Source of the DNA: Sisyra terminalis
Taxonomy: Eukaryota; Arthropoda; Insecta; Neuroptera; Sisyridae
Length of the DNA: 64,000 nt
NCBI GenBank assembly: GCA_958496175.1
Contig: OY292274.1
Span: 70,628,630-70,692,629, forward strand
Reading direction: 5' to 3'
Shown here: positions 1-11,165 of the stretch, piece after piece
Position numbering within the stretch: position 1 is the stretch's first letter
Layout of the letters: every line of letters starts with the position of its first letter
Program-made: the position numbers and the translations under genes
Notes under the pieces: model-generated
The model's database searches: none
The model's input: the letters and a program-made list of their open reading frames with translations, nothing else
Told to the model about the DNA's origin: nothing

Positions 1-120
1 TTTTTAACCATAGGAACTATGGAAGATACTAAGGAGGAGGGAATAATTGGAGTTTTTGTTAAAATCAGTAATTTCTGAAAATTTAGCAGTTATATATTGG
101 CTATCCTGAACTTGTTTCTG
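1..120 (+). repeat. Partial unit of the ~345-bp tandem repeat (family C)
   Basis: The first 100 bases match the middle of the units at 1880-1980, 2225-2310 and 2570-2660 (ACCATAGGAACTATGGAAG, then GGAGGAGGGAATAATTGG, then AAAATCAGTAATTTCTG). It is cut by the window edge. It lies next to a Helitron-like fragment, as this family does elsewhere. Confidence 0.75.
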
Positions 121-199
121 ATCTTTTTCGCCGCTCGATATAATCCGTAGGTTAGATAGGTGATATGAAAGAATTTATTGAATTTACTGTGGTTTTTAT

Positions 200-510
200 T
201 AGTTCAACTAAAAAATATTAATACAAATTATTTTTTAACTTTTACCTTTCCAACGATACATAACTCGCCTGGCTACAGTAAAATGTATTTTTCATCCCTT
301 AATTTTTACGTAGGGGATATCTTCCCTTATTATTTTTACGGAATGATAATAGTCGCCTAATATGAGTGGATAATTGTGTTGTATCTTAATACCGAATTTT
401 ATTAAATTTGAAAATTTTTAAAAATTTTTTAAAACAAATATTTACCCCTAAAATTGGACTAAAAATTAAAATGTATAGACAAACGTAAGAATTTTATATA
501 TTAGTATAGA
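200..510 (-). mobile_element. Helitron-like 5' terminal fragment
   Basis: Read on the minus strand it starts TCTATACTAA at 510 and continues with the same TC-start sequence as copies at 10894, 12030 and 50076. The GTCTGTCTG run is degenerate here. It ends near 200 in the stretch that corresponds to TCATTGGAAAGG in other copies. No transposase or Rep/helicase reading frame is present, so it is non-autonomous and decayed. Confidence 0.6.
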
Positions 511-1216
511 TTTAGTTTGATTATTTTTTCATGACACCACTAAAAAAGGTAAAACTTCAAAAAAAAAAAACAAAAAAAATTTTTTAAAGTTGCATCGAAA
601 TGCAACCACCTACGTATTGATCCACATGAACCAATTAAAGTTTAAAGTCGATATTATTTGTTATACTTTAATATTAATTCAATTTCCCGAAACTTTAGTG
701 AGAATCTTGAAACTTTCTTTGATCTAAACCGAATCTGAATTTTCTAAAATGGATGATACCGCGCTATTCTATGCGGAGCATTGAGAAGAAAAGAGAGAAA
801 AGATAGTAAAATAATGCAAGTGCAAGTTTCCACTAACATATATATATACATAAAGAATAAATTTGTCACTGAAACCTCTTGTCTATTTTCTCCAAGTGGA
901 AAATCGATTTTCCAAAGACAAAAATTCACGCCCGCCACTGGTGTGATTCACTAGGTGAATTATTAACTTTTCGTTTTGGGAATTTAGTATTGTAAAGGGA
1001 AAATTCATTGCTAATGCATCTTAATGATAAGATTTCCACAAAAATTTCTCTTCTTAAATCAGTCCGATAGGACTTAGTTGGGAGGGGGGTGGAAAGTAAA
1101 GGGGGATGAAAATAGTTATGCCTACTTTAATTTTTCGAGTTCACTGCCAATTTTTGGAGTATTGACTTTGGCGCCATCTCTGTGACTAACCCAAATAAAA
1201 GTTGGCTATTTTTTCT
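511..1216. other. AT-rich stretch without recognised features
   Basis: No convincing ORF and no match to the other repeat families in this window. It holds a short TA-rich tract near 838-850 and a G-run at 1082-1088. Confidence 0.4.
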
Positions 1217-1218
1217 AA

Positions 1219-1695
1219 AGGGTCATCCATAAATTACGTCACACGAATTTTAATGCTTTTAACCCCCTACCCTCGTCCTTGTCACAGCTTGTCACATTTT
1301 AAGAACTACCCCCCACCCCCCTGATGTAACGTCACATATTTTTCAAACTTTTGCATATGTATTTAAAAATAATCAAGAAAAAAAAAGTTGTTTTAATTTT
1401 TTTCTTATTTTTATTAAACAATCTTCAATAAAATCCACCTAAAGTCAAATATTTCTGTTAGCAGGACTGGTTAGGAAACAAAAACCGACTAATTAAGCGA
1501 GAGTGCTAAAGTATTAGAAATATTTTTATATTTTTTATTTACATATAAATTTTTTGTGTTAGTATTTTACATTTTAACATGTGACGTCACAAATGTTTTG
1601 ACCCCCCGCCCCCCTGCACCTTGTCACGCTATGTCACATTACGGTAATACCCTGCTCCCCCCATTAACGTGTGACGTAATTTATGGATGGCCCCT
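1219..1695. mobile_element. MITE-like element F1 with terminal inverted repeats
   Basis: The left end GGTCATCCATAAATTACGTC is mirrored at 1672-1694 by the complement of GGCCATCCATAAATTACGTC. C-rich blocks and TGTCACA motifs lie inside both arms. The centre (1360-1560) is AT-rich with no ORF for a transposase. A TAA on each side may be the target duplication. Related pieces with TTCATAAAATACGT ends are at 31249-31613, 31965-32203, 40560-40680 and 40980-41066. Confidence 0.7.
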
Positions 1696-1811
1696 AATGG
1701 TCGTTCATATTTCCAGGAGTTTTGGAAAGCAAAATCAATCCGCGCAAAAATGTAAACAATTCCTTTTTAATCAATTATTTGATATTGGCATTATTTTTAT
1801 GCACTTTTATC

Positions 1812-2755
1812 ATATGAGCCGTTTATTTTGAAAGTGAGTTAAATCCATTTCAAGAACAATCCCTATAGTGTTATCATTTTTAACCATAGGAACTATGGAA
1901 GATACTATGGAGGAGGGAATAATTGGCGTTTTTGTAAAATCAGTAATTTCTGGAAAGTTAACAGTTAAATAATTAACATACTTTGTTCTAGTAATTTTTT
2001 TTTTTTTATATTGAGCGGTAATAAGGTTTTGTCTATAACGGCATTTTGATTATGAAATTTGAAATTTTGATTGTTCATTAGATGTTGTCCTATACAAACT
2101 CTGCTACCATTTTTGACTCTTTTACGGGAGAAATTTTTAAAATTCCTTTCTTATCATATGCGCCGTTTATTTTGAAAGTGAGTTAAGTCCATTTCAAGAA
2201 CAATCCCTAAAGTGTTATCATTTTTAACCAAAGGAACATAAGATACTGAGGAGGAGGAGGAGGGAATAATTGGCGTTTTTATTAAAATCAGTAATTTCTG
2301 AAAACTTAGTAGTTAAATAATTAACATACTTTGTTCTAGTAATAATTTTTTTATATTAAGCGGTAATTAGGTTTCGTCTATAACGGCATTTTGATTATGA
2401 AATTTAAAATTTCTATTGTTCATTAGATGTTATCCTATCCAAACTTTACTACCATTTTTGACTCTTTTAGGAGAGGAATTTTTAAAATTCCTTTTTTATG
2501 ATATGCGTCGTTTATTTTGAAAGTGAGTTAAGTCGATTTCAAGTACAATCCCTATTGTGTTATCTTCTTTACCACCATAGAAACATAAGATACTGAGAAG
2601 GAGGAGGGAATAATTGGCGTTTTTGCTAAAATCAGTAATTTTCTGAAAACTTAGCAGTTAAATAATTAACATACTTTGTTCTAGTTACAAGAAGAAGAAT
2701 CACGTCCTTGAAATGGACTTACATCAGTTTCAAAATAAACGAGTCATATATTATT
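1812..2755 (+). repeat. Tandem array of ~345-bp units (family C), left array
   Basis: The anchor GCCGTTTATTTTGAAAGTGA recurs at about 1818, 2162 and 2507, a period of 344-345 bp. Each unit contains ACCATAGGAAC-like sequence, a GGAGGAGGGAATAATTGG block, and TGTTCATTAGATG. The array ends near 2755 in a segment (CAAGAAGAAGAATCA, then GTCCTTGAAATGGACTTAC) that reappears in reverse at 42742-42830, where the larger array begins. No coding potential is seen. Confidence 0.85.
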
Positions 2756-3360
2756 TGATCATTTGCCCCCATTTATTTATCGTTGAGATTAAAGACGAAG
2801 TTGCGTGTAAGAACCAGTTAAAAAAAATGAATTGATTGACATGGAGGGGTTGAAACTTGGTGGAAATAGTTATGAAATTCTTTTGCAAAGTTTTCCAAAC
2901 TCCGGCACAGAAGAATGTTCACTTGATTCCACTTATAAAACTCCCTTTTAAAACCCCGGAAACTTTTCATCAACGAAACAGGGGAAATGTGTTTATAAAG
3001 TTTCATCTTTTCTTAACTTCTATGAATGCATTGCATATATGTGGGGCGCACATATAGTGTGCACTTATTATACATAAATGTCATATATGCACTTTTGCAT
3101 TTATTAAAGGCGGGAGGAATACGAAGGATATTTTAAGGGGAATGGTAGGAGATTTCGAATGTAAAACGTACGGCCCATATTTAACGAAATATCGCCCCGA
3201 AAAGCTTTTCGTTTTGGTATTGAAAGTTTAGGGGTTGGAAAAGTGCACTTTTAGATGTTGTTCCCCGGCGTCGTACCCCCTCTCTATGGTATGCATCTGC
3301 TGAACCCATTTAGGTGCAAACCAAACAAAATAAATTCATTATAAAACTCAGACATGAATA
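2756..3360. other. Low-repeat stretch without a supported gene
   Basis: Balanced composition and several TGCA words (for example GAATGCATTGCATATATG near 3023). Short ORFs run in both directions over 2818-3057, but overlapping frames of similar length argue that none is coding. Confidence 0.35.
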
Positions 3361-3665
3361 GGTGATTGATGACAACAGTGAGCGTCGTTACCGACCCCCC
3401 CCCCATCCTTCCCCGGTGGCCACCACCTTCTGCGTCTTCACCACCGCCATCTTCGTCTTCGTCTTCATCTTCTTTTACTTCTTCTTCTTCATGTTCGTCA
3501 TACAGGGTGAATTGTGTATAGGTGGCGGTGGTTTGAGGTAGTTCTGGCAGTTGCCGGGGGGTGGGTTGGGGTGGCGTCTGTGTGCGCGTCGTTTAGAAGC
3601 GTCGTCGAACGGACTGGGACGAAGAGAGGGACGGCGACGCCGAGAAGTGTGCGGGGGTGCACGGG

Positions 3666-3699
<34 letters not shown>

Positions 3700-4130
3700 G
3701 CTTGACCCGGAAAACGAAACGCAGCGGAGATGGTGGACATGCACATGCACATGCACCCGGGCCATGCGGAGGCGGGCGCCGCTGGTCGGGGGCGGCAGTG
3801 GCGGCGGCAACTCTTCACCGATCGATGCTGTTTCGTCTACAAACACTAAATGCATCGTGTGCTCGACTACAACTCACCCCCCCCGACTCATTTCCATCGC
3901 CGTGTATTTCTGCCACCATCATCATTGAGGGGGGAGGGGGAGGAGGAGAAAATGTGAGGTTAGGCTCACGTATGTGTGCATTTGTGCGGGTGTATATGTG
4001 CGGATCAAGGCGTACATTTGCCACGAGCCGGTGGGGGGGGTGGCGGGTGGCGGCAGTGAGGGGTTGAGGATGTTTGGCGCTCCCTCATCCCCTTTGGCCG
4101 CTCCACACACTTATATCTTCATCTTATTTC
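3361..4130. other. GC- and CpG-rich tract with trinucleotide repeats
   Basis: A sharp rise in GC against the AT-rich surroundings. It includes a (GAC)n/(GTC)n run at about 3666-3702, a TTCTTC/GTCTTC block at 3428-3490, CACATG repeats at 3738-3756 and several G-runs. ORFs are open in five frames at once, as expected where GC-rich simple repeats remove stop codons, so none is called as a gene. It could be a CpG-rich regulatory segment; nothing decides this. Confidence 0.4.
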
Positions 4131-4518
4131 CGCGCACGCTCCCGTTTTTCAAAATATTTCACCATAAAAATTTTATGAAATTATCAATCTACTCTTTACC
4201 CCCCACCCCCGGCACTGTCGTACATATAAAGTTCCAGGAAAGTAATACCATTATGATGGCCAATAAAAGAAAAATCAACCACTCACACTGCAAATATCCT
4301 TCAATCGTTACTTGGCTTCTTAACCGAAAAGTTTTTCGTGAAAAAAATGCATTTCCCTATCGCCAAATTGACAGATAAAGACCTAATATATTTAACCCAA
4401 TTTAAATATCCCTGTGAAAATATTTCCGATAATTGATCTTTCAATTATTAATTACTAATTTTTTTACTTTGATGTATAGTTTTTGTGCCAGAGTTGCGCT
4501 GTGAATATTTCACGGATA
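4131..4518. other. AT-rich stretch without recognised features
   Basis: It continues one reading frame of the GC-rich tract but shows no protein-like composition. No repeat match was found. Confidence 0.3.
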
Positions 4519-5094
4519 GTTACTAGTCTAAATAGTAAAAAACAAACGTAAATGATATGGGTGTTCTATGATATTTGATCCCTAAAATAATACGAAAGAA
4601 GGAATTCAAAAAAAAAAATTGTTATATTATCGTTTAATGCCCTTGGTTCGAAAATCATCCCTTATTTAGCGATGCTACATGCGATTAAAGTTTGGATGGT
4701 TTTCTGTGATTTCTTCTGCCACTTTGATGGTCGATTTCATCCCTTAAATGAGTTTTGTTTTCGAAAAAATTTGCACAGAATGCACAGATGGACGTATACT
4801 TTTGATTGAACCCTAAAAATTTTTTTTTGAAATTGGACGATTTTCGTGAAAAATCAACGATGGTTAATGTGTCAAGATGTGGCGCCATCACAAGTGTGTC
4901 TAGAGTACTAACTTCGATAGTTAATATAAAAGAATATAATTTCGGTTAGTTAGTACACTAGAAACTCTTGTGGCGGCGCCACATTTTAACAAATTTCCCA
5001 TCATGCATTGCAGGATTGGAATACCTTCTTTTATATTTTCTTAGGGATCAAATATCATGGAACCCATGTAATTTACGTTTGATACTCTGGTTAC
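4519..5094. mobile_element. Foldback element H with nested inverted repeats
   Basis: About 85 bp at the left end (4519-4605) match the reverse complement of 5012-5094, sharing ATATTTGATCCCTAA and AACGTAAAT-type motifs. A second inverted pair lies inside: GGCGCC plus CACAAG-TCTAGAGTACTAAC at 4881-4912 mirrors GTTAGTACACTAG-CTTGTGGCGGCGCC at 4945-4980. The left arm holds about 250 bp more than the right. There is no transposase ORF. Superfamily not determined. Confidence 0.65.
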
Positions 5095-5288
5095 TTCTTG
5101 TAAAGTACAACTGACAAAATATGGTAAATTTTCATTTGCTTTTCACTTACACTTATGTATTTACAATCTTTGTTCTTTGTCTTTATCGATATTATTTCAA
5201 TGACATATTTTTATCTCTTATTATATTGATTTATAGGTTTTGTTTATTTGATATATTGTCTAGATGGTTATTTTCGAGAAATTTAGTT

Positions 5289-5448
5289 GGCTATGATCAA
5301 GGTTTATAAAATGCACAGGTGGCCTCATGCGCCACAAGAAATTCGTACATATCTTCAGACTAATTCAAATTTAAAAATTCTTCGTATGACGTCGATGTTT
5401 TTTTCTAGTAGGACAACCCTGTGTATTTTATAAACCTTGGGCTATGAT
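5289..5448. mobile_element. MITE family K copy 1 with 9-bp target duplication
   Basis: The element is 5298-5439 (142 bp), flanked by GGCTATGAT at 5289-5297 and 5440-5448. The ends are CAAGGTTTATAAAATGCACA and the complement of CAAGGTTTATAAAATACACA. One arm carries CATATCTTCAGACT, TATGACGTC and a T-run, as in the five other copies. It has no ORF, so it must be mobilised in trans. The 9-bp duplication fits Mutator-like transposases best, which is an inference. Confidence 0.9.
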
Positions 5449-5739
5449 ATCCTCATGCTATCAGTATCCATAAAATCAATATTTTAGGGTTTTTTTTTTG
5501 GATCAATTTAATAATTAATGTTTTTGTTTTTTCAATTTCCCGCAACGTTTCGGCACTTCTTCAGGCATTTAATACATAAAAAAAGAAACAAACAGCAATC
5601 ATTTTCTTTGTTTATATGTTTTCTTTTGTTTCTAGCCGAAACAAACGAAATCACTAAGGCTCACTATGATTTATTAGTTTTTTGTATTGTGACAGTAATA
5701 TCATGTGTTCATATCATGTGTGGCAAATTGTTATTTGTA
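5449..5739. other. AT-rich spacer
   Basis: No supported gene. A short ORF beginning near 5518 is rich in Phe and Lys and runs on into the HHR-B element, so it is treated as chance. Confidence 0.3.
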
Positions 5740-5811
5740 TCATTGAAAAAAAAAATAAGAAAACAATTCAGGTTATTTAAGATCTTTTTTTTAATTTAAT
5801 ATTTTTATTAT

Positions 5812-5860
5812 TCAATTAGCTACGTTTCGTTACGTATCGTAACTTCATCAAAATGACAAT
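5812..5860 (-). ncRNA. Degenerate hammerhead ribozyme motif (HHR-B copy 1, left)
   Basis: Minus strand: UUGAUGA, then stem II GUUAC/GUAAC, then GAAA and ACGUA, then GCU-AA-UUGA. The first core base is U where the hammerhead needs C3, which pairs with G8, so this copy is probably inactive. Confidence 0.5.
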
Positions 5861-5903
5861 TTTTTTTATTGAATTTAAATTGAAAAAATTTTATTTTTGT
5901 GAA

Positions 5904-5952
5904 TCAAGAAGCCTGATGAAGTTACGATTAGTAACGAAACGTAGAAAATTGA
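5904..5952 (+). ncRNA. Hammerhead ribozyme motif, core intact (HHR-B copy 1, right)
   Basis: Plus strand: CUGAUGA at 5913-5919, stem II GUUAC/GUAAC (5921-5925 and 5931-5935), GAAA at 5936-5939, and a GUA cleavage triplet ending at 5943. The outer part of stem I (UCAA with UUGA) is kept, but the inner AGC/GCU pairing is damaged (GAA in place of GCU). Activity is doubtful. Confidence 0.55.
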
Positions 5953-6024
5953 ATAATAAAAATATTAATTAAAAAAAAAAACGATCTTAAACAACCTGAA
6001 TTGTATTCTTATTTAAAAAAAATA

Positions 6025-8508
6025 AAAGCTGAGATCTGAATTATATCATCTATCAAAAAAAAAAAATCCGGAACAAAATTTTTTGATTTGACCATTTCAT
6101 GGCCTACTAGATAGTAATTTTAGTGAAATTTTCCGACTTTTCCACGAAGACATATTGTACAGATAAGATTGACCAACTGCAAATGGTTTTCGTTTGTGGT
6201 TTAATTTATTTTCGGAAAACTTTTGTCTTGGATCATCAATTTACTGCAATTGTCGTCTAGTCTTTGTTGGTGCACATTTTCTTTGTCCCCCCCCCCCCTC
6301 CCGCAAACTCATTGGCGCACATCAACTTTTTTATTCTTTGATTACCCGTAAATTTTTCCGCCATTTATTAGCTCTCTCTCTCTCTCATTCTCTGTGTACT
6401 TTGTTCTTCTCTTCAACTCTTTGGTATCATAACAGAGTAATAACCTTTTCATGCAAAAATGAAATATCGTAAAAATCCCCGCACCGCCTCGAATTGTTGA
6501 GGTATACTCTCTGTCTGTCCGTCCGTGTGTGTCATAAAATGAAAATTTATTTGAAATGGTTGGAAAATTTTTGCATTTTATTAGGGGGGAGATAGGTGGC
6601 AAGAGAAAATGCCTTGTGGTGCAGGATAATTTTTTTTTTTTTTTTTTTTGATGATGATTCAAAAACGCATTTATCAATGAAAGCTTAGAGAAAAAAGCTT
6701 GGTGCAGGATTTTTTTTTTCGATAGATGGAAAGTGTTGTTGGAAATTATCTTTTGTGTATCAAGCTTGTTTTACGAGAGGAAAAAACTTGGCATAATCCA
6801 ACAAGGGTTGTTGCGTTCACTTGAGAATGCATATGTATGTATATAGGGTATGCATAGAACACACGGCACTTGTGTTATTAGTGAACGAGGGATGATGGTT
6901 CAAGTGGTGGAGAATATCCGTAAACTGAGCCCCTACTAACCCTCATTTTGATGAAAGGGTGAAAGGCTCGCGTTGAAGCATGGGGCGCGAAACTAGGTCA
7001 AATTTCGACCCACAAAATTCGTATATGGTACTGATAAATATGGCCGATATGCGATGTTACCATTGCACACAAGTGCATTCTACTTTCTGTCGAGAAAATC
7101 AGCCGAGGGGTGGAGTGGGGGCAAGGGACGGATGGACGTATGAAAGCCACACGACAGAGCACGAAAACTGGGAAAATGGTGGAATAAATTGTATGGGGGT
7201 GGACGTGGGATATCATCCCACGTGCATGTGTGTGTGTGTGTGAGCATTTTCCATTTTAGGGGGTTGAGTTTGGCGACGGAAATGGACATACGTAGTTTTC
7301 AATGCAATTGTGTATCGTTGGAAGGGTGGAAGTTTGTCGTTCGGTGGGGGAGGTGGGGGGTGGTTTTCATTCGGGTCAAACTATTGGTGCCACCAAAGCT
7401 TCAATGACGATAAGAAAAGCACGAAGACAAGCTTTGTTTTTGAGATTATTTTCACGATTTTTTCCACCCCACCCCCCCGGCTCTTTTCCTTCCGTTTTTC
7501 TCATGGAAAATTAGAATTTTTAAAAGCTTCATGTTATCGATTGAAATTTCCACGTTGGCTTTTCCGTTTTTTTTTTTTTTTTACTTGGCTAAATCAATAT
7601 GAAAATCCATAATAACGGGGGGATGATATGGCGTCGACGAGGGCCTCTCATTGTCAAAGACAATATCTGGTGATGCGACCTAAAAGTTGCACTTAAAATG
7701 CACATATAGGATATATCCAAAGTGGGACAAAGATGGGGATGGAAACAAAGGCGAATGGAGAATGAAAATGGACAGCCCGAAAAGTTGGGTTGGTTCGACT
7801 ATCCTATCCTATCCTGCACCATGCACAAGATAATATAAAATGTGACGAGCACGACGTCTCCCTAGACAGTCTAGAAAGCATATAGACTCATTAATAATCC
7901 AGGATGAAACAAAGGAGGCGAGAGATGTGCACCGCACACTAGGACGATATAACCTCCATATCCTTTCGTCGTCTCTGTCTCAGCATCTCCAGCTTCACAA
8001 TCACCAGCATCACCAGCATCATCATCGTAAGCTGAACCATATAGCAGCATCATCAGCATCATCAGCATCAGCATCGAATATTTGCAACGACGACCGACCG
8101 ACAACGTTGGCGACATTTAAGATCATCAGAGCGTGGTGGATCGTGCACTATCAAGCTACTTCTTCTGACTAAATTCCCTACGCCAACCAACCCCTATCGT
8201 TAGTACCATAGTAGCTCTCTAATATTCTCATTACTTTACGTGCACTATATGTACATTGCATTGCATCGCATTGCATCGGGTGGATATTCTCGCTGAAACA
8301 AAGCGAATGCACATTTCAAAACTGTGTCATCCCCTTACTTATACTTACATGTGTCTTGCCTTGTCCTATTTCCGAGGATTAGGGACTCAACTTTTATCAG
8401 TAAGCTTCCCCATGAAAAACATAATAAAATATAATCAAAAAATTTTACTAAGTTTAATCGATCACCGAATCTCCATAAGATTATAACATTTTTAAATTGT
8501 AATAACTT
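6025..8508. other. Low-repeat region without a supported gene
   Basis: About 2.5 kb with no match to the repeat families found here. It holds T-runs (6630-6650, 7567-7582), a C-run at 6288-6299, (TG)n at 7229-7242, TATCC repeats at 7801-7815, CAT/CAG trinucleotide repeats at 8001-8075 and TGCAT repeats at 8256-8278. Short ORFs overlap in opposite frames and look accidental. It could be intron or intergenic sequence. Confidence 0.4.
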
Positions 8509-9226
8509 TTAAGGGTGGATCACCTTAGGAACGTAAAAAAAAAATGTTTTTTTTTAAAACTGCTGCCATTTTTTTTCTTTTAGAGATATTAAAAAACGGT
8601 TTTCGGCATGTAACAGTTGAAGTTTTGAACTATTTTTTTTTTAATTTGCCCCGATATGTCCCCCTCCCCCGTCTCCCTTTTACAGCGCTTTGAAAAAGGG
8701 TCCACCAAAAATGAGGGGGCAAACAAGGGGAGACAAGTTTTCTCGGAAACTGGAAGTCGGATCATGATTTTCCCAAGAATGTAGGTTTTCGTAGTGCGTC
8801 TTCTTGGTACTGAACCTCGAAAATCCTCGAAAAAAGTTAAAAATTCACAAAATGGCGTGATTTTGAACAAAAAATTTAAAAAAAAAACGACTTTTTTTTG
8901 GAACCTTTCCCCCTCGCCCACTTTGTGGGCGGGGGGAGGGAGTTTTGGCCAATTTCAGAGGTTCGGTACCAAGAAGACGTGTTGAACTATAATATTCTCC
9001 AATTTCAAGTCAATCCTTAGGATAGTTTCTGAGAAATTTTGTCTCCCAGTTTGAAAAAGTTGATTTCGAGAAAAATGCATTTAAAGTTTTTTTAAGATAT
9101 TTTAGTGAAAATACATTAGTCAGTTATTCCAATCCTATTAGCACGTTATTCTTGAATGTTATAAGAAGACATTTATGGGGAAAAAAAAAATCGAAATTTT
9201 TTTTTTTGACGGTGATCCACCCTTAA
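8509..9226. mobile_element. TTAA-flanked non-autonomous DNA transposon P, copy 1
   Basis: The element is 8513-9222 (710 bp), bounded by TTAA at 8509-8512 and 9223-9226. Terminal inverted repeats begin GGGTGGATCACC. A second inverted pair lies inside: GTCTTCTTGGTACTGAACCT near 8800 and AGGTTCGGTACCAAGAAGAC near 8960. A second copy at 60527-61258 shares ends, interior and TTAA flanks. TTAA duplications are the hallmark of piggyBac and a few other superfamilies. No transposase ORF is present. Confidence 0.88.
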
Positions 9227-9410
9227 ACTATTTAGTGAATCTCTATGAAATTTTCACAGGTGTTTTAACACTAAATTAGAAGATTTCCACTAAATTTTTA
9301 GTGGTTTGGTAGCATTTTGGCATAGCTCCATAACATTCTTAACCCGCGCTGATTTATCTAAACTTTATACAAAAGTTCTATACGTTGTATATTCACGAGG
9401 AGTCTTGGAA

Positions 9411-9475
9411 ACAGTGGCGTAGCTACCTAGGGGCTAGGCGGGGCAGTGCCCCGGGGTCCTCGAATCTTTACCAGA
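9411..9475 (+). mobile_element. hAT-like terminus fragment (CAGTGGCG start)
   Basis: CAGTGGCGTAGCTACC followed by a G/C-rich hairpin-prone stretch (GGGGCAGTGCCCC) resembles the ends of many hAT-type non-autonomous elements. The opposite end and a target duplication were not found, so this is a partial element or a chance likeness. Confidence 0.35.
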
Positions 9476-10893
9476 AATCTTGATCGAACTGAAATTTTAG
9501 AAATTCAGTTGGAAGTTCACCAATTATGTACGGAAATAACGGCTAGAATGCGTTAAGGGGGTGAGCTGGTCTAGAGCGTGAAAAAATGGGCATAATTTAT
9601 GAATTTTTTGTGACTCAACAATAAGATCAATCGAAAATCTGTGAAGCAAGTTTTATAATTTAGGTTTTAATATACAAATACAAATTTTTTGTGTATGGGC
9701 ATCTTTTTTTTAATTTTTATTAACAAATTTTGTTTTTGCGTCAATGTCCCTCTTACAACATTCGTGGGTTAGTTGTGTCCAATGACACAATTGTCATTAA
9801 AAGTTATAGTAAAACAAGAGTCATAATTTCTAAATATAAGTAAAGTATAAATAATATTCTTAAATATACTTCTCGTTTTTTCATAGTTTCTGAGAAAAAC
9901 TATATTAACGTTAAGGGTTGTCACCTTCATTATTCCCTTAGTATAAGGGTTAGGACTATAAGATCCTTTCATTAGACGCAAGTGGTGTTTTTAAATGCTA
10001 AATCTCCAAAAAAAGTCTCCATTTCTCACCAAAAAACCACTAAATTATTGATTCCCAGAATTCCAAATTAAATATTGAAATACGCATTTAAAAGTGGTTG
10101 TTGTGCATTGGATCTGATTACATGTTGGCTGAATGTGTTATATGGTACGAGTATAACAGGTTCTGCAATTATAGGCGTGTTAAAAAATGTCTTAATAATA
10201 TGATGATGATGATGATGATGATATAAAAATTACGGGCCATAATAACACGAAATAATACATTTTTATTATTTGTTTTGGTGGCAGATTTACGTTTATACCA
10301 ATATGGTAGTGTATGTAAACATCTGGACAGTCGTCTCTTGCCAGATGTCAAGTTACAATTTGCGACTATAAATCGCGCCTCAATTCATCTCACTTTTTCT
10401 TGTGCCAGCAATTTATTTCCGTGTTTTTTTTTTTTTTTTTTTTTTTGCAACACGAAATAAATCCAATGGGAATTGTAGTGATACTTTTAATTCTGCAACA
10501 GAAAAACGCAATTTTGTATTATTGCTTATTTTTTTTTTAATTATGGAAAAATATTTGGTACTTAATTTTTTTAAAGCTTTTAATTTTCGATAGTTTACAT
10601 CTTAAGTGATAATTTTTCAAAATTAATGTTATCTCTTCATTTCTTGTTAGTCTAAATGTTTCTGTGATCTTTAAAGATGTAATGGAGATACAATCGGAGA
10701 CAAAAGTACTCAAAATTTGTGAATAGTTACGTCATATAGCATACTATGAGGCGAATTAAAATGCTGTATATAGTTTAAGAGAAAACCGGAATAATATCTT
10801 GAAATTGTCCTAAAAGAAAAAGACACACAATTACAAAAAATTAAAATAAAAATCATGATACCTCAACTTACCTCAGTTTCAAATGTAATATCA
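9476..10893. other. AT-rich stretch with simple repeats only
   Basis: No supported gene. It holds (TGA)n at 10199-10222, a T-run at 10424-10446 and other homopolymers. Confidence 0.35.
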
Positions 10894-11165
10894 TCTATAC
10901 TAACATATAAAATTCTTAGTCTGTCTGTACATTTCGATTTTGAACCCAATTTTGAGGTAAATATTTGTTTCAAGAGGCCCTTATTCCAGATTTAACTTTT
11001 TTTAAATTTTTATCTGTCTGTGTGTCCCGATTTAACTAAAGAACGGAACTACCGAATTTAATGAAATTTGGAATTAAGATACAACACAATATCCTACAGA
11101 CTATAGGCTACTTACCATTTCAAAAAAATAATAAGGGAAGGTATTCCCTAGGGATGAAAACAGAA
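10894..11165 (+). mobile_element. Helitron-like 5' end fragment
   Basis: It starts TCTATACTAACATATAAAAT and continues with GTCTGTCTG, AACTAAAGAACGGAAC, TTAAGATACAACACAAT and GGCTACTTA, the same order as other copies. It then joins a second, near-identical stretch from about 11175. TC at the 5' end is the Helitron signature. Confidence 0.7.

Larger units (their letters stand above)
5740..6024. mobile_element. HHR-B inverted-repeat element, copy 1
   Basis: The left arm (5764 onward, ACAATTCAGG then TTTAAGATC) is mirrored by the right arm ending at 6003 (CTTAAACAACCTGAATTGT). Each arm carries a hammerhead-like core pointing outward: minus-strand 5812-5860 and plus-strand 5904-5952. The right side continues into AGCTGAGATCTGAATTATAT, the full-length end also seen in copies 2 and 3. 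No protein is encoded. Confidence 0.8.

Noticed and set aside
1812..2755. Centromeric satellite
   Set aside because: Only about 2.5 units here and 4 in the other array, with Helitron sharing; too short and too mixed with other repeats to argue for a centromere.
3475..4378. Overlapping ORFs of 60-136 codons in the GC-rich tract
   Set aside because: Open frames occur in both strands and several phases at once, with Arg, Asp, Thr or Pro runs from trinucleotide repeats. This is what GC-rich simple sequence gives by chance.
9411..9475. Complete hAT element starting CAGTGGCG
   Set aside because: No mirrored end or 8-bp duplication found within several kilobases; kept only as a low-confidence fragment.
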